From Clostridiaceae bacterium (GTDB lineage Bacteria; Bacillota; Clostridia; Oscillospirales; Acutalibacteraceae), in the NCBI GenBank assembly GCA_904501755.1, contig CAJGBV010000036.1, positions 1-9,865 on the forward strand: a stretch of DNA of 9,865 nucleotides. The letters are read 5' to 3'. Positions 1-6,982 of the stretch are shown one piece after another. The translations under genes and the position numbers were made by a program. The number at the start of each line of letters is the position of its first letter. Position 1 is the stretch's first letter. The notes below the pieces were generated by a model. That model saw nothing but the letters and a program-made list of their open reading frames with translations, did not search any database and was not told the DNA's origin.

Positions 1-450
1 GCCCTGCATAGCAATAGCAATATAGGAAACATTTTTACCCTTGCAAAAATCCACAGCCTTTCCAACTGTGTTAAAAAAGGTCTTTTCTAAAAAATCACGG
101 GTACGATAAGCTTCTGTATCAGGTATTTCCTCGTTAAACTCCTTAACAATTCGCCCTCTTAAATCGCAGACAAGAGCAAGAATGCGAGCGCTGTTGAAAT
201 CCACACCGATAATATAATTATTCTCGGTATTAATATCATATTCCTCAGGCTTTCTGCCCATCCCTGTATCCTGCTTACCTATAGAAATTATGTAACCGCT
301 ATCACAAAGCAGAGTTGCGATTGAAGATATATTTCCCCAACTAAAGCCTGTAATTCTTTGTAGTTGTCTTTTTGATATAGGGCCCTTTTCTCTTATTTCA
401 GAAAGGACTTTTCTTAAACTCTCTTGCCTTAACTGTGTATTACCCTTCAT
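1..450 (-). CDS. ROK-family transcriptional regulator, N-terminal 150 residues (truncated by window edge)
   Basis: An open frame runs from an ATG at 450-448 without a stop to the left edge, giving exactly 150 codons; the C-terminal part lies outside. Residues about 8-58 form a winged helix-turn-helix (RKVLSEIREKGPISKRQL, then SWGNISSIATLLCDSGYI), followed by GRKPEEYDIN, the usual linker into the ROK fold. The ROK domain begins at YIIGVDFNSARILALVCD (79-96) and reaches IAIAMQG (144-150), the place of the family's G-x-P-G turn. XylR/NagC/Mlc-type ROK proteins are sugar-responsive repressors. The phosphate-binding DxGGT-like motif of ROK kinases is DFNSAR here, lacking the glycines, so a DNA-binding regulator is more likely than a kinase. 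The start overlaps the upstream phosphatase stop by 11 bp and has only a weak ribosome site, so coupled translation is likely. The sugar ligand cannot be told from this fragment. Confidence 0.88.
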   Translation of the reverse strand, partial: MKGNTQLRQESLRKVLSEIREKGPISKRQLQRITGFSWGNISSIATLLCDSGYIISIGKQDTGMGRKPEEYDINTENNYIIGVDFNSARILALVCDLRGRIVKEFNEEIPDTEAYRTRDFLEKTFFNTVGKAVDFCKGKNVSYIAIAMQG

Positions 451-964
451 AATTATTGCAGAGCCACTCTGCCGCCTCCAATAAATTATTTGCTACAAAA
501 GAAGGAGTAAATTCCTTCCATTTATCTCTATCCTCATTAAGAGCCGCTTTTCCCCATCCTGTCAGCACAAGAATAAGACCGCAGCCCATTTTTCCGCCCG
601 CAAGCATATCGCTCCATCTGTCCCCTATAACAAAGCAATCCTTCATATCAAGGTTATACTTTTCCTTTGCCTTTTCAAGAAGTGCTGTTTTAGGTTTACG
701 ACAGTTGCAGTTATCGTTATTGTCGTGAGGACATATAAAATAATCCCTAAGCCCAATATCAATAAATTCCCGTGAAAAATCATATCCGCCATCTTTACCT
801 CTGGCTATACAGGACTGATTTGTAAAAGCTACAGGATAAAAACCTTTATCATTAAGCATAGTTATTGCCTGAGCTGTGCCTTCATAATGATAATAGTCCT
901 GGGGGTATTCAATTCTGGCATCGCCGCCCATTGTTCCGTCGCGGTCTATAAAAACCATTTTCAA
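440..964 (-). CDS. HAD-IIIA phosphatase, GmhB / HisB-N type (zinc-containing sugar- or histidinol-phosphate phosphatase)
   Basis: The 174-residue protein has all four HAD motifs: DRDGT with nucleophile Asp7 and acid/base Asp9, TNQS (48-51), Lys90 in CRKPKT, and GDRWSD (114-119). Cys78, His80, Cys86 and Cys88 (CPHDNNDNCNC) match the structural zinc site of D-glycero-D-manno-heptose-1,7-bisphosphate 7-phosphatase (GmhB) and the related HisB N-terminal domain. The family hydrolyses small phosphate esters in the cytoplasm; the true substrate is uncertain, as no heptose or histidine genes are visible nearby. The start is placed at TTG 964 because GGAGGGTGA lies 5 nt upstream (same GGTGA spacing as other genes here); ATG 958 is the alternative. 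An ATG at 1030 also opens the frame but lies upstream of the promoter. The stop overlaps the ROK regulator start, so the two are co-transcribed and the regulator may control this phosphatase. Confidence 0.85.
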   Translation of the reverse strand: MKMVFIDRDGTMGGDARIEYPQDYYHYEGTAQAITMLNDKGFYPVAFTNQSCIARGKDGGYDFSREFIDIGLRDYFICPHDNNDNCNCRKPKTALLEKAKEKYNLDMKDCFVIGDRWSDMLAGGKMGCGLILVLTGWGKAALNEDRDKWKEFTPSFVANNLLEAAEWLCNNYEG

Positions 965-973
965 TGCCTTCAC

Positions 974-978
974 CCTCC
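974..978 (-). promoter_or_regulatory. Shine-Dalgarno that decides the phosphatase start
   Basis: The minus strand reads GGAGG here, continuing as GGAGGGTGA. It is 9 nt from the TTG at 964-962 and 15 nt from the ATG at 958-956, so TTG is the better placed start. Confidence 0.7.
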
Positions 979-989
979 ATATCAATTTA

Positions 990-1017
990 ATTATATCAAA
1001 TTTTACTATTTTGTCAA
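990..1017 (-). promoter_or_regulatory. Consensus sigma-A promoter for the HAD phosphatase/ROK operon
   Basis: On the minus strand there is a perfect TTGACA (1017-1012), a 16-bp spacer, and a perfect TATAAT (995-990). Transcription should begin near 983-984, only about 20 nt before the TTG start at 964, giving a very short leader that contains just the ribosome binding site. The promoter lies inside the frame that would be opened by the ATG at 1030, which excludes that start for this transcript. Confidence 0.85.
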
Positions 1018-1037
1018 TTAACTTATACAAAAAACAC

Positions 1038-1059
1038 GCTGTTTTCTGACAAAAACTGC
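1038..1059. promoter_or_regulatory. Candidate operator: imperfect 8-6-8 palindrome between divergent promoters
   Basis: The arms are GCTGTTTT (1038-1045) and AAAACTGC (1052-1059), separated by CTGACA, with 7 of 8 positions symmetric. The shape, a T-run arm facing an A-run arm about a short centre, resembles operators of ROK repressors such as XylR and NagC. A ROK regulator is encoded just downstream on the minus strand. The element sits between the -35 boxes of the two divergent promoters, about 20 bp from each. Binding is an inference; AT-rich intergenic DNA can give such symmetry by chance. Confidence 0.4.
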
Positions 1060-1078
1060 ATTTTTCATAAATATTGTA

Positions 1079-1106
1079 TTGCTTTTTACAAAAACGATTG
1101 TATAAT
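1079..1106 (+). promoter_or_regulatory. Sigma-A-like promoter for the SGNH hydrolase
   Basis: TTGCTT (1079-1084), a 16-bp spacer and a perfect TATAAT (1101-1106) lie 30 bp upstream of the ATG at 1137. The -35 box is weak (TTG only), which suggests dependence on an activator or low basal expression. The ribosome site GAGGTGA (1124-1130) follows, 6 nt before the ATG. Confidence 0.65.
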
Positions 1107-1136
1107 TAAAACATATCATTTTTGAGGTGAAGTGCC

Positions 1137-2402
1137 ATGGAAACAAATTTAAAGCAGATGGACATTCTTTCTAAATACAACAGCGAAGTTTTTATGAAAC
1201 CGATTTGGAGCGGAGATACTGTTTACCACGAAGCTGTTATGTTTGCCGATACCGCCGACGGATATGTTCAAAAAGCAAAAAAACTTCTTTATCCTATTGA
1301 TGAAATTATTTGTGTTAAAAACAATAATCTTGATAAAGACTATGTTCAGGATGTTGATTTCAAGGTAGAAAACGGAAAGCTTGTTTGGTTAGAAAATGGA
1401 AGCTGCCCTATCTGGCGCGGATATTTTACTGTTCCTATTGATGCCAATGACAGCTATGTCGACCCAAAGTTGAGCACAGGCACCTCCGCCACCGCTGCCT
1501 CCTGGTACAGATTAGAAGAAAACGGCGATAAGGGACTTAACTTAATATACGATTCCTATCATGAAGACTGCACGGTATATGTTACCTATAAATACTCTAA
1601 GTGCTGGTCTGACTTAAATGAGGAAGGCTACACCCCAATCGCCCCTAAAAATAAAAGCAGCAAAATCAAATATTTTTACGAGAAATTAGCCACAGGCCAA
1701 GAGGTTAATGTTTTGGTACACGGTGATTCCACCGCAACAGGCTGCACCTCTACCGGCGCAAACGTTACCTATGAGCTTTTCGGTAAGGTTGCCGACAATC
1801 AAGGCAACTACACTGTAACAAATAAAGGCGATGGATATGGCATTAAAGCGCCTACATTTTTCGAACAAGCCGTAAATCATATTGTTAAAAAATTCGGAAA
1901 CAATAACGAAATAAATTACTATAATATTTCCTTGGGTGGTTCGGGCGCACGATGGGGAATTGAAAATCTTTCCCCACGCATAAACTTTTTAAACAAACAC
2001 TACGGTAAAACCATTATACCCGATATTATTTTTATCAAGTATTTTGCCAACGATGTACGCACCACTCCCGAATCCTTCAAGCAATCCTTTGAGGGTATGG
2101 TGGAAACCTTTAAAAAGCTTTACCCTGAAGCTCTAATTGTTATTGTATCAGGTAAAGTCAATAATGAAAAATGTTATATTTTCAGAAATGCCCGCGAAAA
2201 CATACTTAAACTACAGCAGGTTCTCTGCGATATCGAAAATAAATATGATAACTGTGTCGTTGCAGAGGCTACTCCCGTATGGGAATCTATAATAAAGTCT
2301 AAGGATGTAGAAGATTATCTTTCAAACAATATAAACCACGCAAACGATTTCTGGGCAAAAACCATGGCACAAATTATAACCGCTACAATAGAAAAGGCTT
2401 AA
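1137..2402 (+). CDS. SGNH/GDSL-family hydrolase with N-terminal beta-rich domain
   Basis: The 421-residue protein has the SGNH blocks in its C-terminal half. Block I is HGDSTATG with nucleophile Ser198, block II glycine is in LGGSGARWG (266-274), block III Asn305 is in FANDVR, and the catalytic His401 is in NNINHANDFW. The residue three before that His, usually Asp of DxxH, is Asn398. Residues 1-170 are a separate, probably beta-sheet region, like the jelly-roll domains attached to carbohydrate esterases of this superfamily. No signal peptide or membrane segment is visible, so it probably acts in the cytoplasm, perhaps removing acetyl or other acyl groups from sugars; the substrate is unknown. 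GAGGTGA 6 nt before the ATG supports the start. It is divergent from the phosphatase/ROK operon and may share its regulator. Confidence 0.8.
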   Translation: METNLKQMDILSKYNSEVFMKPIWSGDTVYHEAVMFADTADGYVQKAKKLLYPIDEIICVKNNNLDKDYVQDVDFKVENGKLVWLENGSCPIWRGYFTVPIDANDSYVDPKLSTGTSATAASWYRLEENGDKGLNLIYDSYHEDCTVYVTYKYSKCWSDLNEEGYTPIAPKNKSSKIKYFYEKLATGQEVNVLVHGDSTATGCTSTGANVTYELFGKVADNQGNYTVTNKGDGYGIKAPTFFEQAVNHIVKKFGNNNEINYYNISLGGSGARWGIENLSPRINFLNKHYGKTIIPDIIFIKYFANDVRTTPESFKQSFEGMVETFKKLYPEALIVIVSGKVNNEKCYIFRNARENILKLQQVLCDIENKYDNCVVAEATPVWESIIKSKDVEDYLSNNINHANDFWAKTMAQIITATIEKA

Positions 2403-2405
2403 ACT

Positions 2406-2440
2406 AAAATGGCAGTATCAACGATACTGCCATTTTCTTT
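2406..2440. terminator. Bidirectional intrinsic terminator between convergent genes
   Basis: The arms AAAATGGCAGTATC (2406-2419) and GATACTGCCATTTT (2423-2436) form a perfect 14-bp stem with an AAC loop. On the plus strand the stem ends in TTTT followed by CTTTT; on the minus strand it ends in TTTT followed by AGTTT. It begins 3 bp after the SGNH hydrolase stop. In the minus direction the TGA of the fusion gene (2420-2418) falls at the loop, so its last codons are part of the stem. Confidence 0.9.
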
Positions 2441-3548
2441 TAAAAAGACGTAAAGCTCTGCCAAAAGCAGACATATAAACAAGTCTATACATTTTATAGG
2501 AAAAATCGGTCACATTAATCTTTTTACCATTTATGATAAAAGCCGTCGCCTTTGCGATAATGTTTTGCTCTTTTATGGGTGTATCCTCTGTCAACAGAGA
2601 ATCCCCCATTGTATAAATCTTACCGTCTTTAAGCTTTACTATTCTATGAAGCACAAAATCGCCTTTTTCGTTACGGAAAAGAACTACATCTCCTTTTTTA
2701 TAAGAATCCCCTTTGGTAAGCACCACACTATCCCTTTTGGAAACAAGAAGAGGAACCATACTTGCACCCTTTGTAACAAAGGTCACATTTCCGCCTGCTT
2801 TTAGTGTTTCTTCCATTACATCAAGCATTTCCTCAAGATAAACGGGTACACTGACCTTCATTTTTTCAAAGGCACAGGATGCGGCGTCTATATGGTTAGT
2901 ACACTTCATTTTATATAGCTTTGTTCCTGTGAGTATCTTGTCAATTAGTTCTAATTTTTTAGAAACTCTTTCTTTACTGTGTTTACTTGCAGTCTGAGGG
3001 AGAATAAGGGGAAGTGCTTCTTCGGGCGATATACCGTCGATTACATTTTTCTCTCCTCTTTCTAAAAAGCAAATACCGCCAAGCTTATAAATTTTGTTTG
3101 TGCTTATATCGTGCTTTCCGCTAAAGGGTGTTCCGCATACATAAATTTTTTCGTTAATAATACGAAGTGCCGGTTTATCATCATTTATAATATGTGCACC
3201 ATTAATAAGTTGTGTCCAGTAATTAGTATGAGTGGATTTGCCCACCCCTGAATTTGCTGAAAACAAATAAGCGTTCTGCCCTACCCCAACAGCCGATGCG
3301 TGAAGCATCATACCGTCAAAATCAAGAAGCTTATCATAAAAAAGAAAGCCGTACAAAAGGTATTCAAGTCCATCATCATCAATATTTGGATACTGCTTTC
3401 GAGCCTTTTCCATAACGCCGTCTTCAATATTTAAGGATATATCGGTTTGAGCCGACCCTTCATAAAGGTAAGGCTCAGCCTGATTTTTAAGTCTATTATA
3501 TCTCAAATTCATTTCTACAATAAGACCTGCTATCTTGTAACGCTTCAT
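2418..3548 (-). CDS. Fusion of HPr-kinase/PEPCK-like P-loop domain with S26-type signal-peptidase-like domain
   Basis: Of 376 residues, about 1-225 resemble the HPr kinase/PEP-carboxykinase superfamily: LHASAV (82-87), P-loop SANSGVGKST (97-106), acidic NDD (122-124) and GTPFSGK (139-145). The DRTGG domain of true HprK is absent. Residues 235-376 resemble the S24/S26 peptidases: catalytic Ser263 in GASMVPLL, LHRI with His301, and MGDS (314-317). A His rather than the bacterial general-base Lys makes this the SipW/archaeal/ER-like class. No membrane helix precedes the serine; the C-terminus is basic and amphipathic. HprK-like proteins occur in peptide-modification (PqqD, lasso-peptide kinase) settings, but no precursor peptide or PqqD is visible here, so function is unassigned. 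It follows dnaE closely. GGTGA 5 nt before ATG 3548 supports that start; a GTG at 3557 overlapping the dnaE stop as GTGA is the alternative. The gene ends in the terminator. Confidence 0.82.
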   Translation of the reverse strand: MKRYKIAGLIVEMNLRYNRLKNQAEPYLYEGSAQTDISLNIEDGVMEKARKQYPNIDDDGLEYLLYGFLFYDKLLDFDGMMLHASAVGVGQNAYLFSANSGVGKSTHTNYWTQLINGAHIINDDKPALRIINEKIYVCGTPFSGKHDISTNKIYKLGGICFLERGEKNVIDGISPEEALPLILPQTASKHSKERVSKKLELIDKILTGTKLYKMKCTNHIDAASCAFEKMKVSVPVYLEEMLDVMEETLKAGGNVTFVTKGASMVPLLVSKRDSVVLTKGDSYKKGDVVLFRNEKGDFVLHRIVKLKDGKIYTMGDSLLTEDTPIKEQNIIAKATAFIINGKKINVTDFSYKMYRLVYMSAFGRALRLFKRKWQYR

Positions 3549-3553
3549 TCGCC

Positions 3554-6500
3554 TCACCCTTTCTCAACTATTTTAACATTTCCTTGTCCAAGAATTTCTT
3601 CAATTTCTTTAATTAAATCTTCTGTTGGCTCTATCCACATATTTTCAGGTGCGCAATAGCTTTTTTTATCGTTCTCACAATAAATATACACAGGACAGCT
3701 CCCTTGGTTTTCTTTAAGCAAGGGGGTAACCTTTTTCATCTTTGTACCATCCATAAAATCTACTTTAAGATAAATTTTAGGTTTTAACTTGGCCTTTGGA
3801 GGCTTAAAGTCAGATGCATAGGCAGGAAGCGGCTCAGCCCGTTCGAGAATAAGCTCATTGCCCTCCTCTCGCTCACTTACCTTACCCGTAATCTTAACAA
3901 CCTTAGAAACAGTAAATAAATCCTGATAAGCACTGTAAGCAGAAGAAAAACACACAATGTTAATGCTGCCTGTCAAATCCTCTCCCGCAAGATTACATAA
4001 CATCTGACCGCTTTTAAGCTGTTTTACCTGAACAGAGGATATAAGACATATAAGGGTCACTCTTTTTGAGTCCATATCGGAGCCTGTTATTATTTCTCTT
4101 ACGGTTCTTGCTCCCGTGTGCCTTGCAAAAGCCTCATACTCCTTCATAGGATGTCCTGTAAGATACATTCCCGTTGCTTCTTTTTCAAGAGCAAACAGTT
4201 CCTTTTCCTTCATTTCCTCCATAAAGGGCAACTCAAAGGTATCGGAAGATTCGGTACTATCCATAGAGAACAGGTCCATCTGTCCCCCATTCTCAAAGCG
4301 GTTTTTTGTTTCGGCGGCAGCAATAACACCCTCTACTCCAAAAAGCATTTGCCGTCTGTTTTCTCCCATACCGTCAAGGGCACCGCTTTTAATAAGGTTT
4401 TCAAGGGCTCTGCGGTTAAGCTCACGGCTATAGTTTCTTGAAACAAAATCATATAATCCGGTGTATTTTCCGCCTCTGTTTCTCTCTTCTATAATTCTTT
4501 TTGCGGTGTTTCTGCCAAGATTTTTTATTATCAGCAGTCCGAATCTTATTGCATCCTTTTCCACCGACATATTTTCTCCGCTTTCATTTACACTTGGCGG
4601 AAGAATTTTAATTCCTATTCTTGTACATTCCGCAATATACTCATTAACCTTGTTAAGATTGTCGTTGACACTTGTAATAAGCGCCGCCATATATTCTTTT
4701 GGATAATGACATTTAAGATACGCCGTCTGATAAGCAACATAGCCGTATGCCGCGGCGTGAGATTTATTAAAGGCATAAGAACTGAATGCCGCCATATCAT
4801 CAAAAATTTTCATAGCGGTTTCTCGGCTTATGTTATTTTTAACTGCTCCGTTTATAAACACTTCCCTTTCCGCTTCCATAACACTGTGTTTTTTCTTTGA
4901 CATGGCACGTCTTACAACATCGGCTCTTCCAAGAGAATATCCCGCAAGGTTACGGCAAATCTGCATTACCTGTTCCTGATATACAATACAGCCGTAGGTA
5001 ATATCAAGAATAGGCTTTAAAAGAGGGGTATCGTAATGTATATCCTCAGGATGAAAACGGTTGTGAATATAGGTAGGTATTGAATCCATAGGCCCCGGTC
5101 TGTATAGGGACAGTATAGCTATAAGGTCCTCTATATTTTCAGGCTTGAAGGTACGCACCACATTTGTCATACCCTCGCTTTCATACTGGAAAACTCCCAA
5201 TGTATGACCTTTTCCCATCATACTGAGAGTAGCTTTATCATTAATGGGAATATTTTCAATACAAAAATCAGGAGTGTGCTCTTTTATACTGTTTTGGGTA
5301 TCCCTTATTACAGTCAGGTTTCTAAGCCCCAAAAAGTCCATTTTAAGAAGACCAAGTTCATCAAGAGCCGTCATTGTATACTGAGTAACCACCGCCTCAT
5401 CATTAGTAGAAAGCGGTACATACTCACTAACCTTTTTATCACAAATAACCACACCTGCCGCGTGGGTGGAGGCATGTCTTGGCATACCCTCAAGTTTAAG
5501 GGCCATATCAATAAGCTCACTTACCGACATATCGGTTTCATAAAGATTTTTAAGCTCAGGCACCCTTTCCACCGCAGAGGCAAGGTCAGTATGATAATCT
5601 CTTGGTATAAGCTTTGCTACTTTATCGCAGAGATTATAGGGAAGGTCCATAACCCTTCCCACATCGCGTATAGCATTTCTGGCGGCAAGAGTACCAAAGG
5701 TAACTATCTGTGCCACCCTGTCACTGCCGTATTTTTCAATAACGTAATCAATAACCTCCTGCCTTCTTACATAGCAGAAATCTATGTCGAAGTCAGGCAT
5801 ACTTACCCTTTCGGGATTAAGAAAGCGTTCAAAAAGAAGCTGATATTTAATGGGGTCAATTCCTGTTATTCCCACACAGTAGGCGGCAATACTGCCTGCA
5901 CCTGAGCCTCTGCCGGGACCTACGGGAATACCTTTGGATTTAGCATAGGCAACAAAATCCTGAACAATAAGATAATAGTCGGTATACCCCATACTATCAA
6001 TAACACTAAGTTCAAAATCAAGACGTTCCTTAGCCTCTTGCATTTTGTCCTCAGGATAAAGACGGTTCAGTCCTTCATAGCATTTTTCTTTAAGATACAG
6101 TGCGTGGTTTTTATCCCCAATATCAAAAAGAGGAAGCTTTATATGACCAAAATCAAATTCAAAATTACATTTATCGGCAATCTTTACCGTATTTTCTATC
6201 GCGTCGGGAAAACGGGAGAAAAGGCTCTGCATTTCATCGCCCGATTTAAGATAAAACTCATCAGTTTTAAACTCAAGAGGATTTTCATCACTTAGTTTCT
6301 TGCCTGTCTGCAGACAAATAAGCACCTTTTGAGTTTTTGCATCCTCTTTATTTATATAATGGACATCATTTGTAGCAACGAGAGGAATTCCTGTTTCCTT
6401 GCTGAGTTTTAAGAAATCAGGAAGAATTCTCTTTTGCTCAATTATACCGTGGTCCTGTATTTCAATATAAAAGTTATCTCTGCCAAAAACACTGTCAAAC

Positions 6501-6982
6501 CAGAGGGCAGACTGCTTTGCTCCCTCATAATCGCCATTTAGCAGTTTTCTCGGTATTTCTCCTGCAAGACAAGCAGAAAGAGCAATAAGTCCCTCGCTGT
6601 GTTCACTCAGTAACTCTTTGTCTATTCTCGGCTTTGAATAAAACCCCTCTGTAAATGATAGAGATACCATTTTTATAAGGTTTTTATAGCCTGTCTCATT
6701 TTTGCAAAGCAGCACAAGATGGGTATATTCACTGTCAAAAGGTTTTTGCTTGTCTGTTCTGCTTCGAGGTGCAACATATACCTCACAACCGATAATCGCC
6801 TTAACTCCACAAGCTTTGGCGGCTTTAAAAAAATTCACGGCGCCGTACATTACGCCGTGGTCGGTAATGGCAACAGAACGCATTCCTCTTTCCTTCACAG
6901 CATCAAAAAGCTTGCCGATACGGCAGCAGCCGTCCAGCAAGCTGTATTCAGTGTGAAGGTGAAGATGAACAAAGTCAGTCAT
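3554..6982 (-). CDS. dnaE: DNA polymerase III alpha subunit (DnaE) with PHP domain
   Basis: The 1142-residue replicative polymerase starts with a PHP domain: HLHLHTEYSLLDG (6-18), TDHG (40-43), LSACLAGEIP (135-144) and ATNDVHY (203-209). These keep the usual metal-ligand residues, so the PHP site may be active. The polymerase core has GPGRGSGAGS (355-364), PDFDIDF with catalytic Asp397 and Asp399, and the third Asp549 in KMDFLGLRNL. A helix-hairpin-helix region follows (about 818-845). The internal clamp-binding motif is QMDLF (901-905), then an OB fold (about 973-1050) and the short C-terminal domain common in Gram-positive DnaE. It is full length and is DnaE, not PolC. The ATG directly abuts the whiA TAA (TAAATG), with AAGGCGG about 9 nt upstream as a moderate ribosome site, so translation is probably coupled to whiA. 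Confidence 0.97.
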   Translation of the reverse strand: MTDFVHLHLHTEYSLLDGCCRIGKLFDAVKERGMRSVAITDHGVMYGAVNFFKAAKACGVKAIIGCEVYVAPRSRTDKQKPFDSEYTHLVLLCKNETGYKNLIKMVSLSFTEGFYSKPRIDKELLSEHSEGLIALSACLAGEIPRKLLNGDYEGAKQSALWFDSVFGRDNFYIEIQDHGIIEQKRILPDFLKLSKETGIPLVATNDVHYINKEDAKTQKVLICLQTGKKLSDENPLEFKTDEFYLKSGDEMQSLFSRFPDAIENTVKIADKCNFEFDFGHIKLPLFDIGDKNHALYLKEKCYEGLNRLYPEDKMQEAKERLDFELSVIDSMGYTDYYLIVQDFVAYAKSKGIPVGPGRGSGAGSIAAYCVGITGIDPIKYQLLFERFLNPERVSMPDFDIDFCYVRRQEVIDYVIEKYGSDRVAQIVTFGTLAARNAIRDVGRVMDLPYNLCDKVAKLIPRDYHTDLASAVERVPELKNLYETDMSVSELIDMALKLEGMPRHASTHAAGVVICDKKVSEYVPLSTNDEAVVTQYTMTALDELGLLKMDFLGLRNLTVIRDTQNSIKEHTPDFCIENIPINDKATLSMMGKGHTLGVFQYESEGMTNVVRTFKPENIEDLIAILSLYRPGPMDSIPTYIHNRFHPEDIHYDTPLLKPILDITYGCIVYQEQVMQICRNLAGYSLGRADVVRRAMSKKKHSVMEAEREVFINGAVKNNISRETAMKIFDDMAAFSSYAFNKSHAAAYGYVAYQTAYLKCHYPKEYMAALITSVNDNLNKVNEYIAECTRIGIKILPPSVNESGENMSVEKDAIRFGLLIIKNLGRNTAKRIIEERNRGGKYTGLYDFVSRNYSRELNRRALENLIKSGALDGMGENRRQMLFGVEGVIAAAETKNRFENGGQMDLFSMDSTESSDTFELPFMEEMKEKELFALEKEATGMYLTGHPMKEYEAFARHTGARTVREIITGSDMDSKRVTLICLISSVQVKQLKSGQMLCNLAGEDLTGSINIVCFSSAYSAYQDLFTVSKVVKITGKVSEREEGNELILERAEPLPAYASDFKPPKAKLKPKIYLKVDFMDGTKMKKVTPLLKENQGSCPVYIYCENDKKSYCAPENMWIEPTEDLIKEIEEILGQGNVKIVEKG

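Noticed and set aside
959..1030. ATG at 1030 as start of the HAD phosphatase (22 extra residues)
   Set aside because: The consensus promoter at 990-1017 lies within that extension, the added residues are not part of the HAD fold, and the ribosome site GGAGGGTGA fits TTG 964 or ATG 958.
2418..3548. True HPr kinase/phosphorylase (hprK)
   Set aside because: The DRTGG N-terminal domain and the HprK signature after the P-loop are missing, and the C-terminal half is a peptidase-like domain instead.
5204..5905. 233-residue open frame on the plus strand
   Set aside because: It lies wholly opposite conserved dnaE polymerase-core sequence, is rich in unusual residue mixtures and has no recognised motif; it is a shadow of dnaE.
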